A stretch of DNA of 64,000 nt from Faecalibacterium sp. I3-3-33 (GCF_023347295.1 NZ_CP094469.1:2232001-2296000); one strand, 5' to 3'. Shown: positions 37,580 to 47,903, counted from the stretch's first letter. Notes: a model not told the origin generated them from the letters alone. Numbers and translations: made by a program.

Positions 37580-39319
37580 TCAGAACACCGCCGGGACGAT
37601 CTGCTGGGCATCCACATCCACGATGCCGTAGGTGTTCAGCCGCAGCTTCGGGATGACCGGCAGGCTGACGAAGGCAAGGGTCATAAAGGCGTCGATGTCC
37701 TCCGAGATGCCGTGGGCTTTCAGCGCCGCCTTGAGCGCTTGCAGCTTTTCCTCCACAGTCTCGGCGCTCTCGGTGCTCATAAGCCCTGCCACCGGCAGCG
37801 GCAGCTCCCCTACCACCTGTCCGTTCAGTGCAAAGGCAAGGCCGCCCTTATTTTTGCGCACCGTGTTGCCCGCCAGCGCCATGTCGGCATCGTTGGTGCC
37901 CGCCACGATGAGGTTGTGGGAGTCGTGGGCGATACTGGAAGCCACTGCGCCGCATTGCAGGCCGTAGTTGCCCAAAAAGCCCAAGCCCACATGACTGGAG
38001 CGGTGATGCCGCTCGAACACCGCCAGCTTGACGATCTTTTGCGCCACGTCCACACCGGGCGCTGTGCCCGGGTGCTGACAGAACGGAACGATCTTTTCGG
38101 TGGTCAACAGCGAATGCGGGGTCAGGCAGATCACCCGCTGCCGGGTGCCGGTCTGCTTCAACTGCAATTGCTCCGGGGTGATCTCGTCCATGTTGAAGGA
38201 ATCGAACACCCTCGCAAAGCGTGCCTTGTCCACAGTAAGGGCGGCGGGGTGCAGCATTCTGCCCTGCTGCGCCACCAGTTTGCCCTTTTTGTACACCTGC
38301 TCCACCGTGAACTGTTCCAGATTCGACAGTACGATCAGGTCAGCGGTGTAACCGGGAGCTACCGCGCCGCTGTGTGCAAGACCGAAGTACTGACACGGGA
38401 CAAGGGTGCCCATCCGCACCGCCACCACCGGGTCTACCCCGGCGGCAATGGCCTTGCGGATGATGTAGTCGATATGCCCGCCCTGCAACAGGTCTCCGGG
38501 ATGCTTGTCATCGGTCACCAGCATACAGCGGCTGCAATAAGGCTCCCGGAACAGGGGCAGCAGGCTTTCCATATTTTGCGCCGCCGTGCCCTCCCGCACC
38601 ATGATGTACTGCCCGCGCCGCAGCTTTTCCATGGCTTCGTGGATGTCCGAGCACTCATGGTCGGACTGCACCCCGGCGGCGATATAGGCGTTCAGCTCCT
38701 CCCCACTGAGGAAGGGTGCGTGCCCGTCGATGCGTTTACCCGCAGCGTTGCAGTCGCAGATCTTCTGCAGGATCTTTTCGTCCGCGCGCACTGTGCCGTA
38801 GGAGTTCATCAGCTCCGCCAGTCCCAGCACCCGGGGCTGCTGATAGTAGGGGCGCAGCTGCTCCGCTTCCAGCACCGCGCCGGACTCATCCAGCCCGGTG
38901 GCAGGTACGCAGGAGGGCAGCATAAAGTAGACCGAAAGTGCCAGATCTTTGGTAGTTTCCAGCATAAAGTCCAGCCCCGCCGTACCGGCCACATTGGAGA
39001 TCTCGTGCGGGTCGGTGACCACCGCCGTAGTGCCGTGGGGCAGCACCGCCTGTTCAAAGGCCGGGCCGCAGAGCATGGAACTTTCAATGTGGATGTGCCC
39101 ATCCACAAGCCCCGGGCAGACGTATTGGCCCTGCAGGTCCAGCTCGGTCTCGCCGGTATAGTGTCCCACGCCAAGAATGATGCCTTGACGGATGGCTACA
39201 TCGGCCTGCTCGATCTCGTTTGTGAACACGTTGATGACCCGGGCATTTTTCAGCACAAGCTCTGCCCGCACGTCACCCTTTGCCGTCAGGATCTGCTGCT
39301 TCAAGGTTTCCATTTTCAT
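37580..39319 (-). CDS. ade: Adenine deaminase
   Basis: This 579-residue metal-dependent amidohydrolase converts adenine to hypoxanthine for purine salvage. It has the N-terminal metal motif GLVDGHIHIESSML, then VTDPHEISNVAG, GHAPFLSGEELNAYIAAG and SDHECSDIHEAMEKLRRG. A conserved VTDDKHPGDLLQGGHIDYI completes the active site. Length matches the family. It stands alone between fdhD and a transporter. Confidence 0.95.
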   Translation of the reverse strand: MKMETLKQQILTAKGDVRAELVLKNARVINVFTNEIEQADVAIRQGIILGVGHYTGETELDLQGQYVCPGLVDGHIHIESSMLCGPAFEQAVLPHGTTAVVTDPHEISNVAGTAGLDFMLETTKDLALSVYFMLPSCVPATGLDESGAVLEAEQLRPYYQQPRVLGLAELMNSYGTVRADEKILQKICDCNAAGKRIDGHAPFLSGEELNAYIAAGVQSDHECSDIHEAMEKLRRGQYIMVREGTAAQNMESLLPLFREPYCSRCMLVTDDKHPGDLLQGGHIDYIIRKAIAAGVDPVVAVRMGTLVPCQYFGLAHSGAVAPGYTADLIVLSNLEQFTVEQVYKKGKLVAQQGRMLHPAALTVDKARFARVFDSFNMDEITPEQLQLKQTGTRQRVICLTPHSLLTTEKIVPFCQHPGTAPGVDVAQKIVKLAVFERHHRSSHVGLGFLGNYGLQCGAVASSIAHDSHNLIVAGTNDADMALAGNTVRKNKGGLAFALNGQVVGELPLPVAGLMSTESAETVEEKLQALKAALKAHGISEDIDAFMTLAFVSLPVIPKLRLNTYGIVDVDAQQIVPAVF

Positions 39320-39387
39320 AAGGGCCCCCTTGTCCTGCTTTTACTGTCAAAAACTTGCGTTCTGCTGCCGGAAATACTGCTTTTGGT

Positions 39388-40758
39388 TTACATGGCGATC
39401 CAGCCAAAGGCGTTTGCTACCGAGCTTGCCAGAATAATGGCTGCAAAAATGGGGCACAGCCAGCGGATCATAAAATTGAACACCGGCTTGCGGCGGAAGC
39501 GCTGACCATCCTGCTCCACCTCCTGCGCGATCTGCTCCACGCCGATGACGCGGGACACCAGCAGGCAGGTGGCAATGGCTGCAATAGGCATCATGACCGA
39601 GTTGGTCAAAAAGTCGAAGAAGTCCAAGAACTGCATCCCGAACACGGTCACCCCGGCCAGCGGGCCGTAGCCCAGTGCCGACAGGCTGCCCAGTGCCACC
39701 ATGATGGCGCCGATGAGCACGGTGGAGCGGGTACGATCCCAGCCCAGCTCGTCCTCAAAGGTGGAGACGGCGCTCTCGGTCAGAGCGATGGAGCTGGTAA
39801 TGGCTGCAAACAGCACCAGCACAAAGAACAGCACACCCACCACAGTGCCCAGACCCATGCTGGCAAACACCTTGGGGATGGTGATGAACATCAGTGCAGG
39901 GCCGGCCTGCAGGGTGTCCGGGTCGCCGCCGGAGAAGGCGAACACCGCCGGGATGATCATCAGACCTGCCATGATGGCAATGGCGGTATCGAACACCTCC
40001 ACGTTCTCGGTGGACTCCTCAATGGAGACGTCCTTCTTCATATAGGAGCCAAAGGTGACCAGAATGCCCATGGCAATGGACAGAGAGTAGAACATCTGCC
40101 CCATGGCGGTGACCACGGTCATCCAAGAGAAGTTTTTGGGGTTGGGCACCAGAAAATACTTTACACCCGCCAGCGCACCGGGACGGGTGACAGAGTAGCC
40201 CGCAATGACCAGCGACAGCACCACCAGCACCGGCATCATTACCTTGGAGACGCGCTCCACGCCGTTGCGCACACCAGCAAAGATAATGCTCAGCGTGAAC
40301 AGGCTGAACAGCAAAAAGGCCAGCTCGGCCTGCAGACCGTTGGTGATAAAGGCGGAGAAGTAGCCATCCGTTGCCAGATTGCTGCCGCGTCCGCACAGAT
40401 ACTCGGCCAGATAGTGGATGACCCAGCCGCCGATGACCGAATAATACGGCACGATCAAAATGGGGATAATGGCGTTGATCCAGCCGCCGAAGCGGATGCC
40501 TTTCCCCTTGCCAAAGTGGGCGTAGGCGCTGACCGGGCTTTTGTGGGTCATGCGGCCCAGTGCGGTCTCGGCCACGATCATGGTATAGCCAAAGGTGACT
40601 GCCAGCAGAATGTATACCAGCAGAAAAATGCCGCCGCCGTATTTAGCTGCCAGATACGGGAAGCGCCAGATGTTGCCCAGACCCACCGAAGCGCCTGCGG
40701 CAGACAGCACGAACCCGATCTTACCGGAGAACGCGCTGCGTTTGTGTTGTTGTTCCAT
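39388..40758 (-). CDS. Sodium-dependent amino-acid transporter, NSS/SNF family
   Basis: This 456-residue integral membrane protein has about 11-12 hydrophobic segments. The NSS signature in the first two helices (GKIGFVLSAAGASVGLGNIW then RFPYLAAKYGGG) includes the unwound substrate and sodium site. It is related to LeuT and MhsT. Substrate is probably a hydrophobic amino acid, but the neighbours do not specify it. Confidence 0.92.
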   Translation of the reverse strand: MEQQHKRSAFSGKIGFVLSAAGASVGLGNIWRFPYLAAKYGGGIFLLVYILLAVTFGYTMIVAETALGRMTHKSPVSAYAHFGKGKGIRFGGWINAIIPILIVPYYSVIGGWVIHYLAEYLCGRGSNLATDGYFSAFITNGLQAELAFLLFSLFTLSIIFAGVRNGVERVSKVMMPVLVVLSLVIAGYSVTRPGALAGVKYFLVPNPKNFSWMTVVTAMGQMFYSLSIAMGILVTFGSYMKKDVSIEESTENVEVFDTAIAIMAGLMIIPAVFAFSGGDPDTLQAGPALMFITIPKVFASMGLGTVVGVLFFVLVLFAAITSSIALTESAVSTFEDELGWDRTRSTVLIGAIMVALGSLSALGYGPLAGVTVFGMQFLDFFDFLTNSVMMPIAAIATCLLVSRVIGVEQIAQEVEQDGQRFRRKPVFNFMIRWLCPIFAAIILASSVANAFGWIAM

Positions 40759-40846
40759 ATTGTTAATCCTCTTTTCTTATCCGCTTTAAAAAATAAGCAG
40801 AACAAGTGTACCATATCTGCGGACAAGTAGCAAGGCAATAGCGAAA

Positions 40847-40885
40847 ACTCCCCTGCCAAAGCCAGACGGCTTTAACAGGGGGAGT
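40847..40885 (-). terminator. Terminator of the DUF1846 gene
   Basis: ACTCCCCTG with inner AAAGCC pairs to GGCTTT and CAGGGGGAGT. On the minus strand TTTTCGC follows. Confidence 0.7.
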
Positions 40886-40902
40886 TTGCGCATTGCTATT
40901 TT

Positions 40903-42396
40903 TTACAGCTTATGGTACTTGCGGTCCTCTTCCTCGTAGACGGGGTCACAGGTCAGGTACATACCCAGACGGTTCAGGGTGCTGCTGTCCACGCTGGAAA
41001 GCAGCACGGTGGAGTGCACATCGCAGCCTTTGAGGTTGGGCAGCTGGTGCATAGCTGCTGCGGCAAGCTCGCTGGAAGCGGCAGAGCTGGACAGAGCGAT
41101 CAGGATCTCATCGGTATGCAGACGGGGGTTTTTGCCGCCCAGATAGTTGGTCTTGAGGGTCTGGATAGGCTCGATGGCAGCGGCGCTGACCAGATCCGTC
41201 TCCTGCGGGATGCCCGCCAGATGCTTGAGTGCGTTGATCAGGGCGCTTGCGGTAGCACCCAGCAGCGGGCCGGTCTTGCCGGTGATGACGGTGCCGTCGC
41301 TCAGTTCAATGGCAGCAGCCGGTGCGCCGCCGGTAGCTTCGCTGCGGGCGTGCGCCTGCTTTTCCACTTCCCGGGCCCCCATGGTCAGCCCGGCCTGATT
41401 CATCAGCAGCTCCAGCTTGTAGCGCTCGCTCTCCTTGGCGGTGCCGGTGATCTTCTGCTCGCACAGGCACTTATAGTACCGGCGCACGATCTCCTTGCGG
41501 GAGGCCTCGCAGCAGACTGCATCGTCCACGATGCAGTTGCCGGCCATGTTCACGCCCATATCCGTGGGGGACTTGTAGGGGCTCTGGCCTGCGATCAACT
41601 CGAACATCGCGTTCACCACCGGGAAGATCTCGATGTCGCGGTTGTAGTTCACGGTGGTCACGCCGTAGGCTTCCAGATGGAAGGGGTCGATCATGTTCAC
41701 ATCGTTCAGGTCGGCGGTGGCGGCCTCGTAGGCCAGATTGACCGGGTGCTTCAGAGGAATGTTCCAGATGGGGAAGGTCTCGAACTTGGCGTAACCGGCC
41801 TTGACGCCGCGCTTGTATTCATGGTACAGCTGGGAGAGGCAGACGGCCATTTTTCCGCTGCCGGGACCGGGCGCGGTGATGACCACCAGCGGGCGCTCGG
41901 TCTCAATGTACTCGTTGCGGCCGTAGCCCTCGTCGCTGACAATGCGTGCCACATCGTTGGGGTAGCCGGGGATCTTGTAGTGGCGGAAGGTGCGGATGCC
42001 CAGACTGTTCAGCCGCTTTTCAAAGGCTTCCACCTCGGCGGCGGCGGTGTACTTGGTCACGCACACACTGCCCACATACAGCCCCATCCCCTGAAAAGCG
42101 TCGATGAGGCGCAGCACGTCCAGATCGTAGGTGATGCCGTAGTCGCCGCGCACCTTGCTGCTGATGATGTCCTCGGCGCTGATGACGATGACGATCTCGG
42201 CCTGCTCCTTGAGCTGCAAAAGCATCTGCAGCTTGGAGTCCGGCTGAAAGCCGGGCAGCACGCGGGAAGCGTGATAATCGTCGAACAGCTTGCCGCCGAA
42301 TTCCAGATACAGCTTATTGTCAAACTTCTTGATGCGCTCGCGGATATGCTCAGACTGCATCGCAAGATATTTGTCGTTGTCAAATCCTATTTTCAT
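40903..42396 (-). CDS. DUF1846 (UPF0371) family protein
   Basis: The start ATG follows GAGAGGAAACG; the frame continues open upstream without a site. The 497-residue protein matches the DUF1846 family over its full length (MKIGFDNDKYLAMQSEHI, ITAPGPGSGKMAVCLSQLYH, TDMGVNMAGNCIVDDAVCCE). The GPGSGK stretch looks like a phosphate-binding loop. Members are cytosolic and widespread in Firmicutes, with no settled function known to me. Confidence 0.9.
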   Translation of the reverse strand: MKIGFDNDKYLAMQSEHIRERIKKFDNKLYLEFGGKLFDDYHASRVLPGFQPDSKLQMLLQLKEQAEIVIVISAEDIISSKVRGDYGITYDLDVLRLIDAFQGMGLYVGSVCVTKYTAAAEVEAFEKRLNSLGIRTFRHYKIPGYPNDVARIVSDEGYGRNEYIETERPLVVITAPGPGSGKMAVCLSQLYHEYKRGVKAGYAKFETFPIWNIPLKHPVNLAYEAATADLNDVNMIDPFHLEAYGVTTVNYNRDIEIFPVVNAMFELIAGQSPYKSPTDMGVNMAGNCIVDDAVCCEASRKEIVRRYYKCLCEQKITGTAKESERYKLELLMNQAGLTMGAREVEKQAHARSEATGGAPAAAIELSDGTVITGKTGPLLGATASALINALKHLAGIPQETDLVSAAAIEPIQTLKTNYLGGKNPRLHTDEILIALSSSAASSELAAAAMHQLPNLKGCDVHSTVLLSSVDSSTLNRLGMYLTCDPVYEEEDRKYHKL

Positions 42397-42575
42397 CGTT
42401 CGTTTCCTCTCTGGTGGCCGGGCACACCATACCCGGACTAAAAAATCACAAATATAAGTATACCACAGCCCGGGGTGAGGCGCAATGCAAAACAAAGCAC
42501 GAAATACAATTCCGGCAGGATAGGCCGTTTTGGGCGGTACAAAGTTCTGTTTTTTGTTGCAGATGCCGTTTTGGG

Positions 42576-44072
42576 TCAGGTCTTTTGCCGGGCGGCAAGG
42601 TCTTTTTCCACCTTCCAGAAGGCCAGCAGCAAAAGCCCCGCCGCCACATAGCTGAGCGTTTCCACCCAGATATACCCGCCTGCGATCACATGGCGCACGG
42701 CGGCGTTCTGGGCGGCAGTGCCCAGCGCCGTGCTGGCGCACTGGTCATAGCCGGTGTGCGCCAGCACCCCGTTGAACAGTGCGCTCATCACCGATCCTCC
42801 CGCCACGGACAGGGAGCTGTACACCGACATGGTAAGTCCGTCGGTGCGGATGCCGCTGCGCCCCTCCACATGGTCTACCACATCGGTCACCATGGCAAGC
42901 AGCAGGCAGCAGATAGGTGCAGAGCCGAAGCACTTGAGCGCAACACCGATGGCAACAGGAACCAGTCTGCCCTGCCCCAGCCCCGCGAGGACGCCGCCCG
43001 CAGCGCCCAGCAGCAAAAACCAGCCGCACACCTTGCGCTTGCCGAACCGGTCGGTCAGCGGCACCAGCAGCACCGAGGCCAGCGCCATGGGCAGCGCCCC
43101 CATCATGGTCAGCAGGGATTGAGACGCGCCCCATGCACCGGCACTGCCCAAAAAGGTGTTGTCCACCACCCACTTACAATAGTAGGTCATGGTGCTGTTT
43201 TTTAAAGACCCGCTCCACTGGAACAGCACGCATATGCCCAGTATGAGCCACCACATGGGGTCGGCAGCCACCGCCCGCAGCTGGCGGCGCAGTGAGACCC
43301 GCTGCACCGGTGCAGGCTCCTGCGAGGGTGCTTCTGCCTGCCGGGCGGCTTCAAATTCATCCTCCGGCCCGTACAGGCCTTCCAGAATGCGGCGTTCCTC
43401 GGTGACGCGCTCCCTGGTAAAGGCGAACTGCAAGTAGATGGTAAGCCCGGTGAACACCGCCACCCCCAGCATGGTAAAGAACCAGCGGTGGATATTTTCC
43501 CGGAGGAAAAAGGACACCAGCATGGGGAACACCATGCTGCAAGTGCCCATCACGCCCAGCCCCACCATGCTGTTGATGGAGGCCAGCAGCCCGCGCTGAC
43601 GGCTGTCCCGGGTGGACACCGAGAGCATAATGCTGCTGGCTGTGCTGTAAATGGGAGACGCAAACGAGTAGTACAGGTTGTACGCCACGGCGATCCACAC
43701 CATGCGCGCGATGCCCTGAAAGGGCACGATGAACATGAGCACGCTGGCAGAGGAAAAGGTAAACACCGAGAGCAGCAGCCACGGCCTTGCCTTGCCCGCC
43801 GTGGCGCGGGTGCGCTCGATCAGCTGGCCTACCAGAAGATTTGCCACCACGATGAGCACCGTGGACACCAGCTGCAGCCGGCTGAGGAACCGCAGATCCA
43901 GCCGGAGCACATCGGTAAAGTAGCTTTGCAGGATGCTGCCGAAAATACTGCCTGAGATGGAAGCACCCATGGGGCCCAGAATATAGCCGAAGAGCATTTC
44001 CGGCAGCTGGACCTTCTCGCTTTTGATCCGGGTGCGGGTGAACCGGTGGTTCCAGAAGCTTTGTCTGCGCAT
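42576..44072 (-). CDS. GPH-family sugar:cation symporter (MFS)
   Basis: This 498-residue transporter has about 12 membrane segments with a long cytoplasmic loop near residues 240-275. GPH-type features are an N-terminal LPEMLFGYILGPMG helix and the loop GQLIERTRATAGKARPWLLL. The second half has DRFGKRKVCGWFLLLGAAGG. Members import glycosides, pentosides or hexuronides with sodium or protons. No glycosidase adjoins it, so the sugar is unknown. Confidence 0.88.
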   Translation of the reverse strand: MRRQSFWNHRFTRTRIKSEKVQLPEMLFGYILGPMGASISGSIFGSILQSYFTDVLRLDLRFLSRLQLVSTVLIVVANLLVGQLIERTRATAGKARPWLLLSVFTFSSASVLMFIVPFQGIARMVWIAVAYNLYYSFASPIYSTASSIMLSVSTRDSRQRGLLASINSMVGLGVMGTCSMVFPMLVSFFLRENIHRWFFTMLGVAVFTGLTIYLQFAFTRERVTEERRILEGLYGPEDEFEAARQAEAPSQEPAPVQRVSLRRQLRAVAADPMWWLILGICVLFQWSGSLKNSTMTYYCKWVVDNTFLGSAGAWGASQSLLTMMGALPMALASVLLVPLTDRFGKRKVCGWFLLLGAAGGVLAGLGQGRLVPVAIGVALKCFGSAPICCLLLAMVTDVVDHVEGRSGIRTDGLTMSVYSSLSVAGGSVMSALFNGVLAHTGYDQCASTALGTAAQNAAVRHVIAGGYIWVETLSYVAAGLLLLAFWKVEKDLAARQKT

Positions 44073-44209
44073 GGAACAGATCGTTTCCTTTCTCCCCGCA
44101 AGTGCGGGGTCTTACACATTCTTATCGTTCCTATGATAACACATTTTCCACTGCCGGGGAACTGTCCGGTGCAAAAAACATCTTTTTACCGCAGACGGTC
44201 GGAAAACGC

Positions 44210-44239
44210 AAAAAGGACCGCCGCAGTGTGCGGCAGTCC
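44210..44239 (-). terminator. Terminator of the fruRKA operon
   Basis: On the minus strand GGACTGCCGCA pairs with TGCGGCGGTCC and is followed by TTTTTGCGTTTT. It lies about 50 bases beyond the fruA stop. Confidence 0.85.
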
Positions 44240-44286
44240 CCTTTGCTCTTATGAAGAACTATCCGTATGGAGAAGAGAATGGCTTG

Positions 44287-46215
44287 TTACTTTGCCTCGG
44301 CGGGCTGGGTCTTTTTGACAAGGCTCAGGATCACTGCGCCCAGCACACTGCCCACAGCCAGCGCCACGCAGTACAGCACGGCGTGGTCCACCACCGGGAA
44401 CACGAAGATGCCGCCGTGGGGTGCGCGCAGTGCGCAGCCGAAGGTCATGGAGAGCGCACCGGCGACCGCAGAGCCGATCACGCAGCTGGGCAGGACACGC
44501 AGCGGGTCGGCTGCTGCGTAGGGGATAGCGCCCTCAGACACGAAGCACAGACCCATGACGTAGTTCACAATGCCGTTGCGGCGCTCGTCAAGCGTCCACT
44601 TGCGGGGGCAGAAGGTGGTAGACAGGGCAATAGCGATGGGAGGAACCATGCCGCCCACCATGACGGCGGCCATCACCTCGTAGTTGCCGGAGGCAAGGGC
44701 GGCAGTGCCAAAGACGTAGGCTGCCTTGTTGACCGGGCCGCCCATATCCACGCTCATCATACCGGCCACGATAGCGCCCAGCAGCACCTTGGAGCTGCCG
44801 CCCAGTGCGTTCAGCCAGTCGGTCATGGCGGTGTTGATCATGCCCATCACCGGGTTCACAGCGCACATCATCGCACCTACGATGAGAATGCCGCCCAGCG
44901 GGTAGATGAGCATGGGGCGGATACCGTTCAGGCTGGCAGGCAGCTTTTCGGTGATCTTTTTAAGGAACTGCACGATGTAGCCCGCTGCAAAACCGGCCAG
45001 CAGCGCTGCAAGGAAGCCGCCGGAGATGCCGGTGGTGCTGCCTGCGGCAAGGTCGGTAAAGTTGGTGCCGTTCATGGCCAGCACGCCGCCGGCAAAGCCT
45101 ACGGCCAGACCCGGACGGTCGGCGATGGACATGGCGATGAAGCCTGCCAGAATGGGCAGCATGTAGCCGAAGGCAGCGCCGCCCACCGTCTTGAAGAAGG
45201 CGGCAACGGGGGTGTTCATGCCGAAGTTTGCGGGGTTGATGCTGTAATCATCCAGCAGGAAGGCCAGCGCGATCATGATGCCGCCGCCCACTACGAAGGG
45301 CAGCATGTGGGAAACGCCGTTCATCAGGTTCTTGTACAGGCTGCGGCCAAAGCTGTCCTTGGTAGAACTGTCGTCCTCGGCTGCTGCACCGCCCTCGGCG
45401 TGGAACACGGGCACCTCGCCATGGGCAATTTTCTTGATGAGTTCCTCCGGCTTGTGGATGCCGTCGTCCACCCGGGTGAACAGCACCGGCTTGCCGTCGA
45501 AGCGGGCGGTGTCCACCTTTTTCTCCGCTGCCACGATGATGCCGTCACAAGCGGCGATCTCGGCGCGGGTCAGAATGTTCTTTGCGCCGTCCGAACCATT
45601 GGTCTCCACCTTGGTGGGCAGACCCAGCTTGTCACCGGCCTTGGTCAGCGCCTCAGCGGCCATGTAGGTGTGGGCGATGCCGTTGACGCAGGCGGTCACA
45701 GCCAGAATGCGGTAGCCGTCCTGCGGGATGGCCTGCTGGGTAAAGCTTTCTGTGCCGAACTGTGCTTCCTCCTGCGCATCGATGCACTCCAAGAACTCCT
45801 TGGGGGTCTTGGCGGCTTTAAGCTTTTCCACAAAGTCCTCGTTCATCAGCATCTGCATCATGCGGGCCAGCATATCAACGTGCAGACTGCCGTTTTCCGG
45901 TGCAGCAATGGCAAACAGCAGGTCGGTGGTGCCGTCATCCTCAGCGTTGTACTGCACCGGGGTGCTCAGCCGCAGAGCGGCCAGACTGGGGCGGGTGACT
46001 ACATTGGTCTTGGCGTGGGGCACGGTGATGCCGTTGTCCACATAGGTAGAGCCCTCGGCCTCGCGGGCGTAGAGTGCCTTTTTGTAGGCCTCCTTGTCGG
46101 TGATGTTGCCATGGGTAGTCTGCAATTCCACCAGACGGCTCAGGATCTCCTCCTGCGTTTGCAGCGCCTCGTCCAGCGCAATGGACTGTGCGGTAAATAA
46201 CTCGGTGATGCGCAT
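44287..46215 (-). CDS. fruA: Fructose PTS enzyme IIABC
   Basis: This 642-residue permease imports fructose as fructose-1-phosphate. An N-terminal IIA domain has His67 (NGITVPHAKT). A IIB domain has Cys176 in ACVNGIAHTYMAAEAL, where family members usually read CPTGIAHT. The C-terminal IIC membrane domain spans about 290-640. Gene order is fruR-fruK-fruA on one strand, with 30 bases between fruK and fruA. Confidence 0.95.
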   Translation of the reverse strand: MRITELFTAQSIALDEALQTQEEILSRLVELQTTHGNITDKEAYKKALYAREAEGSTYVDNGITVPHAKTNVVTRPSLAALRLSTPVQYNAEDDGTTDLLFAIAAPENGSLHVDMLARMMQMLMNEDFVEKLKAAKTPKEFLECIDAQEEAQFGTESFTQQAIPQDGYRILAVTACVNGIAHTYMAAEALTKAGDKLGLPTKVETNGSDGAKNILTRAEIAACDGIIVAAEKKVDTARFDGKPVLFTRVDDGIHKPEELIKKIAHGEVPVFHAEGGAAAEDDSSTKDSFGRSLYKNLMNGVSHMLPFVVGGGIMIALAFLLDDYSINPANFGMNTPVAAFFKTVGGAAFGYMLPILAGFIAMSIADRPGLAVGFAGGVLAMNGTNFTDLAAGSTTGISGGFLAALLAGFAAGYIVQFLKKITEKLPASLNGIRPMLIYPLGGILIVGAMMCAVNPVMGMINTAMTDWLNALGGSSKVLLGAIVAGMMSVDMGGPVNKAAYVFGTAALASGNYEVMAAVMVGGMVPPIAIALSTTFCPRKWTLDERRNGIVNYVMGLCFVSEGAIPYAAADPLRVLPSCVIGSAVAGALSMTFGCALRAPHGGIFVFPVVDHAVLYCVALAVGSVLGAVILSLVKKTQPAEAK

Positions 46216-46245
46216 AAAACTTCCTCCTTTGTTTCTTTTATCCTA

Positions 46246-47151
46246 TCAAAGCTGCGCCAGCAGCTCGTCGATCTTCTCCTTTGTGGCAAGCCCAAGGCTG
46301 AAGGCCGTTGCGCTGCCGCAGGCCGTGCCCAGACGCAGCGCCTGCGCGTAGCTGCGGCTTTGCAGATACCCGGCCACAAAGCCGGCCACCATGCTGTCGC
46401 CTGCGCCCACGCTGTTGACCACCTTGCCCTTGGGGCAGCCGATGCGGTGCACCTGTCCCTGCTCGTCCAGCAGCAGCGCACCGTCCCCTGCCATGCTCAC
46501 CAGCACGTTGCGGGCACCTTTTTCCTGCAGGGTGCGGGCAGCGGCCACGATCTCGGCGTCACTGGTCAGCACCTTACCCACGATCTCGCCCAGCTCATGG
46601 TTGTTGGGCTTGATGAGGAAGGGATGGTAGGGCAGCACGTTCACCAGCAGGTCGCGGGTGGCGTCCACCACCGCGCGCACGCCCCTGCCCTGCAGCCGCG
46701 CCAGCAGCCGCTCGTAGACGCTCTGTGGCAGGCTTGCCGGGATGCTGCCCGCCAGAATGAGGATGTCGCCCTCGGTCAGCTTGTCCAGCTGGGCTTCCAG
46801 CTGCTGCAAAGCACTTTCCGGGATGGCAGGGCCTGCGCCGTTCAGCTCGGTCTCCTGCCCTGCCTTGATTTTGACGTTGATGCGGGTCATGCCGTTTTCC
46901 AGATGCACAAAATCGGTTTTCAGTCCCTGCGCCGCCAGACCGCGCTCCAGCCATGCGCCGGTCTCGCCCGCCACAAAGCCCAACGCCACGCTCTCACAGC
47001 CCAGCTGCGCCAGCACGCCGGACACGTTGATGCCCTTGCCGCCCAGCACGCAGTCCTCACCTTGGGCGCGGTTCACTGCGCCCACCTCCAGCGGTGCGTC
47101 CAGACGCACAACATAGTCGATGGCCGGGTTAAAAGTAACGGTATAGATCAT
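46246..47151 (-). CDS. fruK: 1-phosphofructokinase
   Basis: This 301-residue PfkB-family kinase converts fructose-1-phosphate to fructose-1,6-bisphosphate. It has the N-terminal TVTFNPAIDYVVRLD and GKGINVSGVLAQLG segments. The C-terminal signature is SVGAGDSMVAGFVAGYL, with catalytic Asp. It overlaps the fruR stop by 4 bases and acts directly on the product of the downstream transporter. Confidence 0.95.
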   Translation of the reverse strand: MIYTVTFNPAIDYVVRLDAPLEVGAVNRAQGEDCVLGGKGINVSGVLAQLGCESVALGFVAGETGAWLERGLAAQGLKTDFVHLENGMTRINVKIKAGQETELNGAGPAIPESALQQLEAQLDKLTEGDILILAGSIPASLPQSVYERLLARLQGRGVRAVVDATRDLLVNVLPYHPFLIKPNNHELGEIVGKVLTSDAEIVAAARTLQEKGARNVLVSMAGDGALLLDEQGQVHRIGCPKGKVVNSVGAGDSMVAGFVAGYLQSRSYAQALRLGTACGSATAFSLGLATKEKIDELLAQL

Positions 47152-47903
47152 ACTTCTGCCTCCTTCACGAATGTATACTGCTTATATTTCGGGTTCGGGC
47201 AGCGGTTGGTCAGGATGGCACCGCCGTGCAGGTCCGTGATGACCGCCGGGTAAATTTTTGCAAACTTTGCATCGTCCACAAGGAACCAGCTTTCCCTTGC
47301 GCGGTGGACGGCTGCGGCCTTTACGGCTGCTTCCTCGGGGTCCGGGGTGGTAAAGCCCGCTTCCAGCGCCACGCCGTTGGCACCCATAAACGCTTTGGTG
47401 AAGTTATACTGCTGGATGCTGCTGACCGCCGGTGCCCCCACGATGGCCTCGGTCTGGGGACGCAGCAGCCCGCCGGGCAGATACACCCGGCAGCCCTTTT
47501 GCGCCAGCAGCCGGGCGTGCGCCACGCCGTTGGTCACATAGGTGGCCTTGAGCGCTGCACCCGCCAGCACCCGCACCAGCTCCAGCGTAGTGGTGCCTGC
47601 ATCAATGAACACAAAATCCTCGGCGGTGATGAGTGCTGCGGCGGCTGCGGCAATGCTGCGCTTTTCTGCCACAGCCAGAGTCTCTTTTGCTTCCATGGTG
47701 GGCTCGTCTGCCAGAAAACGGCTGTCCGGCAGGGTAGCTCCCCCGTGTACCTTGGTCAATCTGCCCTGCCGGTCCAGCTCGGTCAGGTCACGCCGGATGG
47801 TGGATTCGCTGGTGTGCAGCGCCTCGCACAGCTGCTGCACCGTCACGGTACGCTTTTCGTTCAGCTGCTCTAAGATCAGTGCAAAACGTTCCTCTGCCAG
47901 CAT
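47148..47903 (-). CDS. fruR: DeoR-family fructose operon regulator
   Basis: This 251-residue protein has an N-terminal winged helix (TVQQLCEALHTSESTIRRDL, TELDRQGRLTKVHGGATL) and a DeoR C-terminal sugar-phosphate sensor domain (VFIDAGTTTLELVRVL). It probably represses its own operon until fructose-1-phosphate binds. It is first in the operon, behind a clear promoter. Confidence 0.93.
   Translation of the reverse strand: MLAEERFALILEQLNEKRTVTVQQLCEALHTSESTIRRDLTELDRQGRLTKVHGGATLPDSRFLADEPTMEAKETLAVAEKRSIAAAAAALITAEDFVFIDAGTTTLELVRVLAGAALKATYVTNGVAHARLLAQKGCRVYLPGGLLRPQTEAIVGAPAVSSIQQYNFTKAFMGANGVALEAGFTTPDPEEAAVKAAAVHRARESWFLVDDAKFAKIYPAVITDLHGGAILTNRCPNPKYKQYTFVKEAEV

Noticed and set aside
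42397..42741. A 115-residue N-terminal extension of the DUF1846 protein
   Set aside because: The internal ATG at 42396 has a good ribosome binding site and begins the conserved family sequence; the extension overlaps the adjacent symporter gene.
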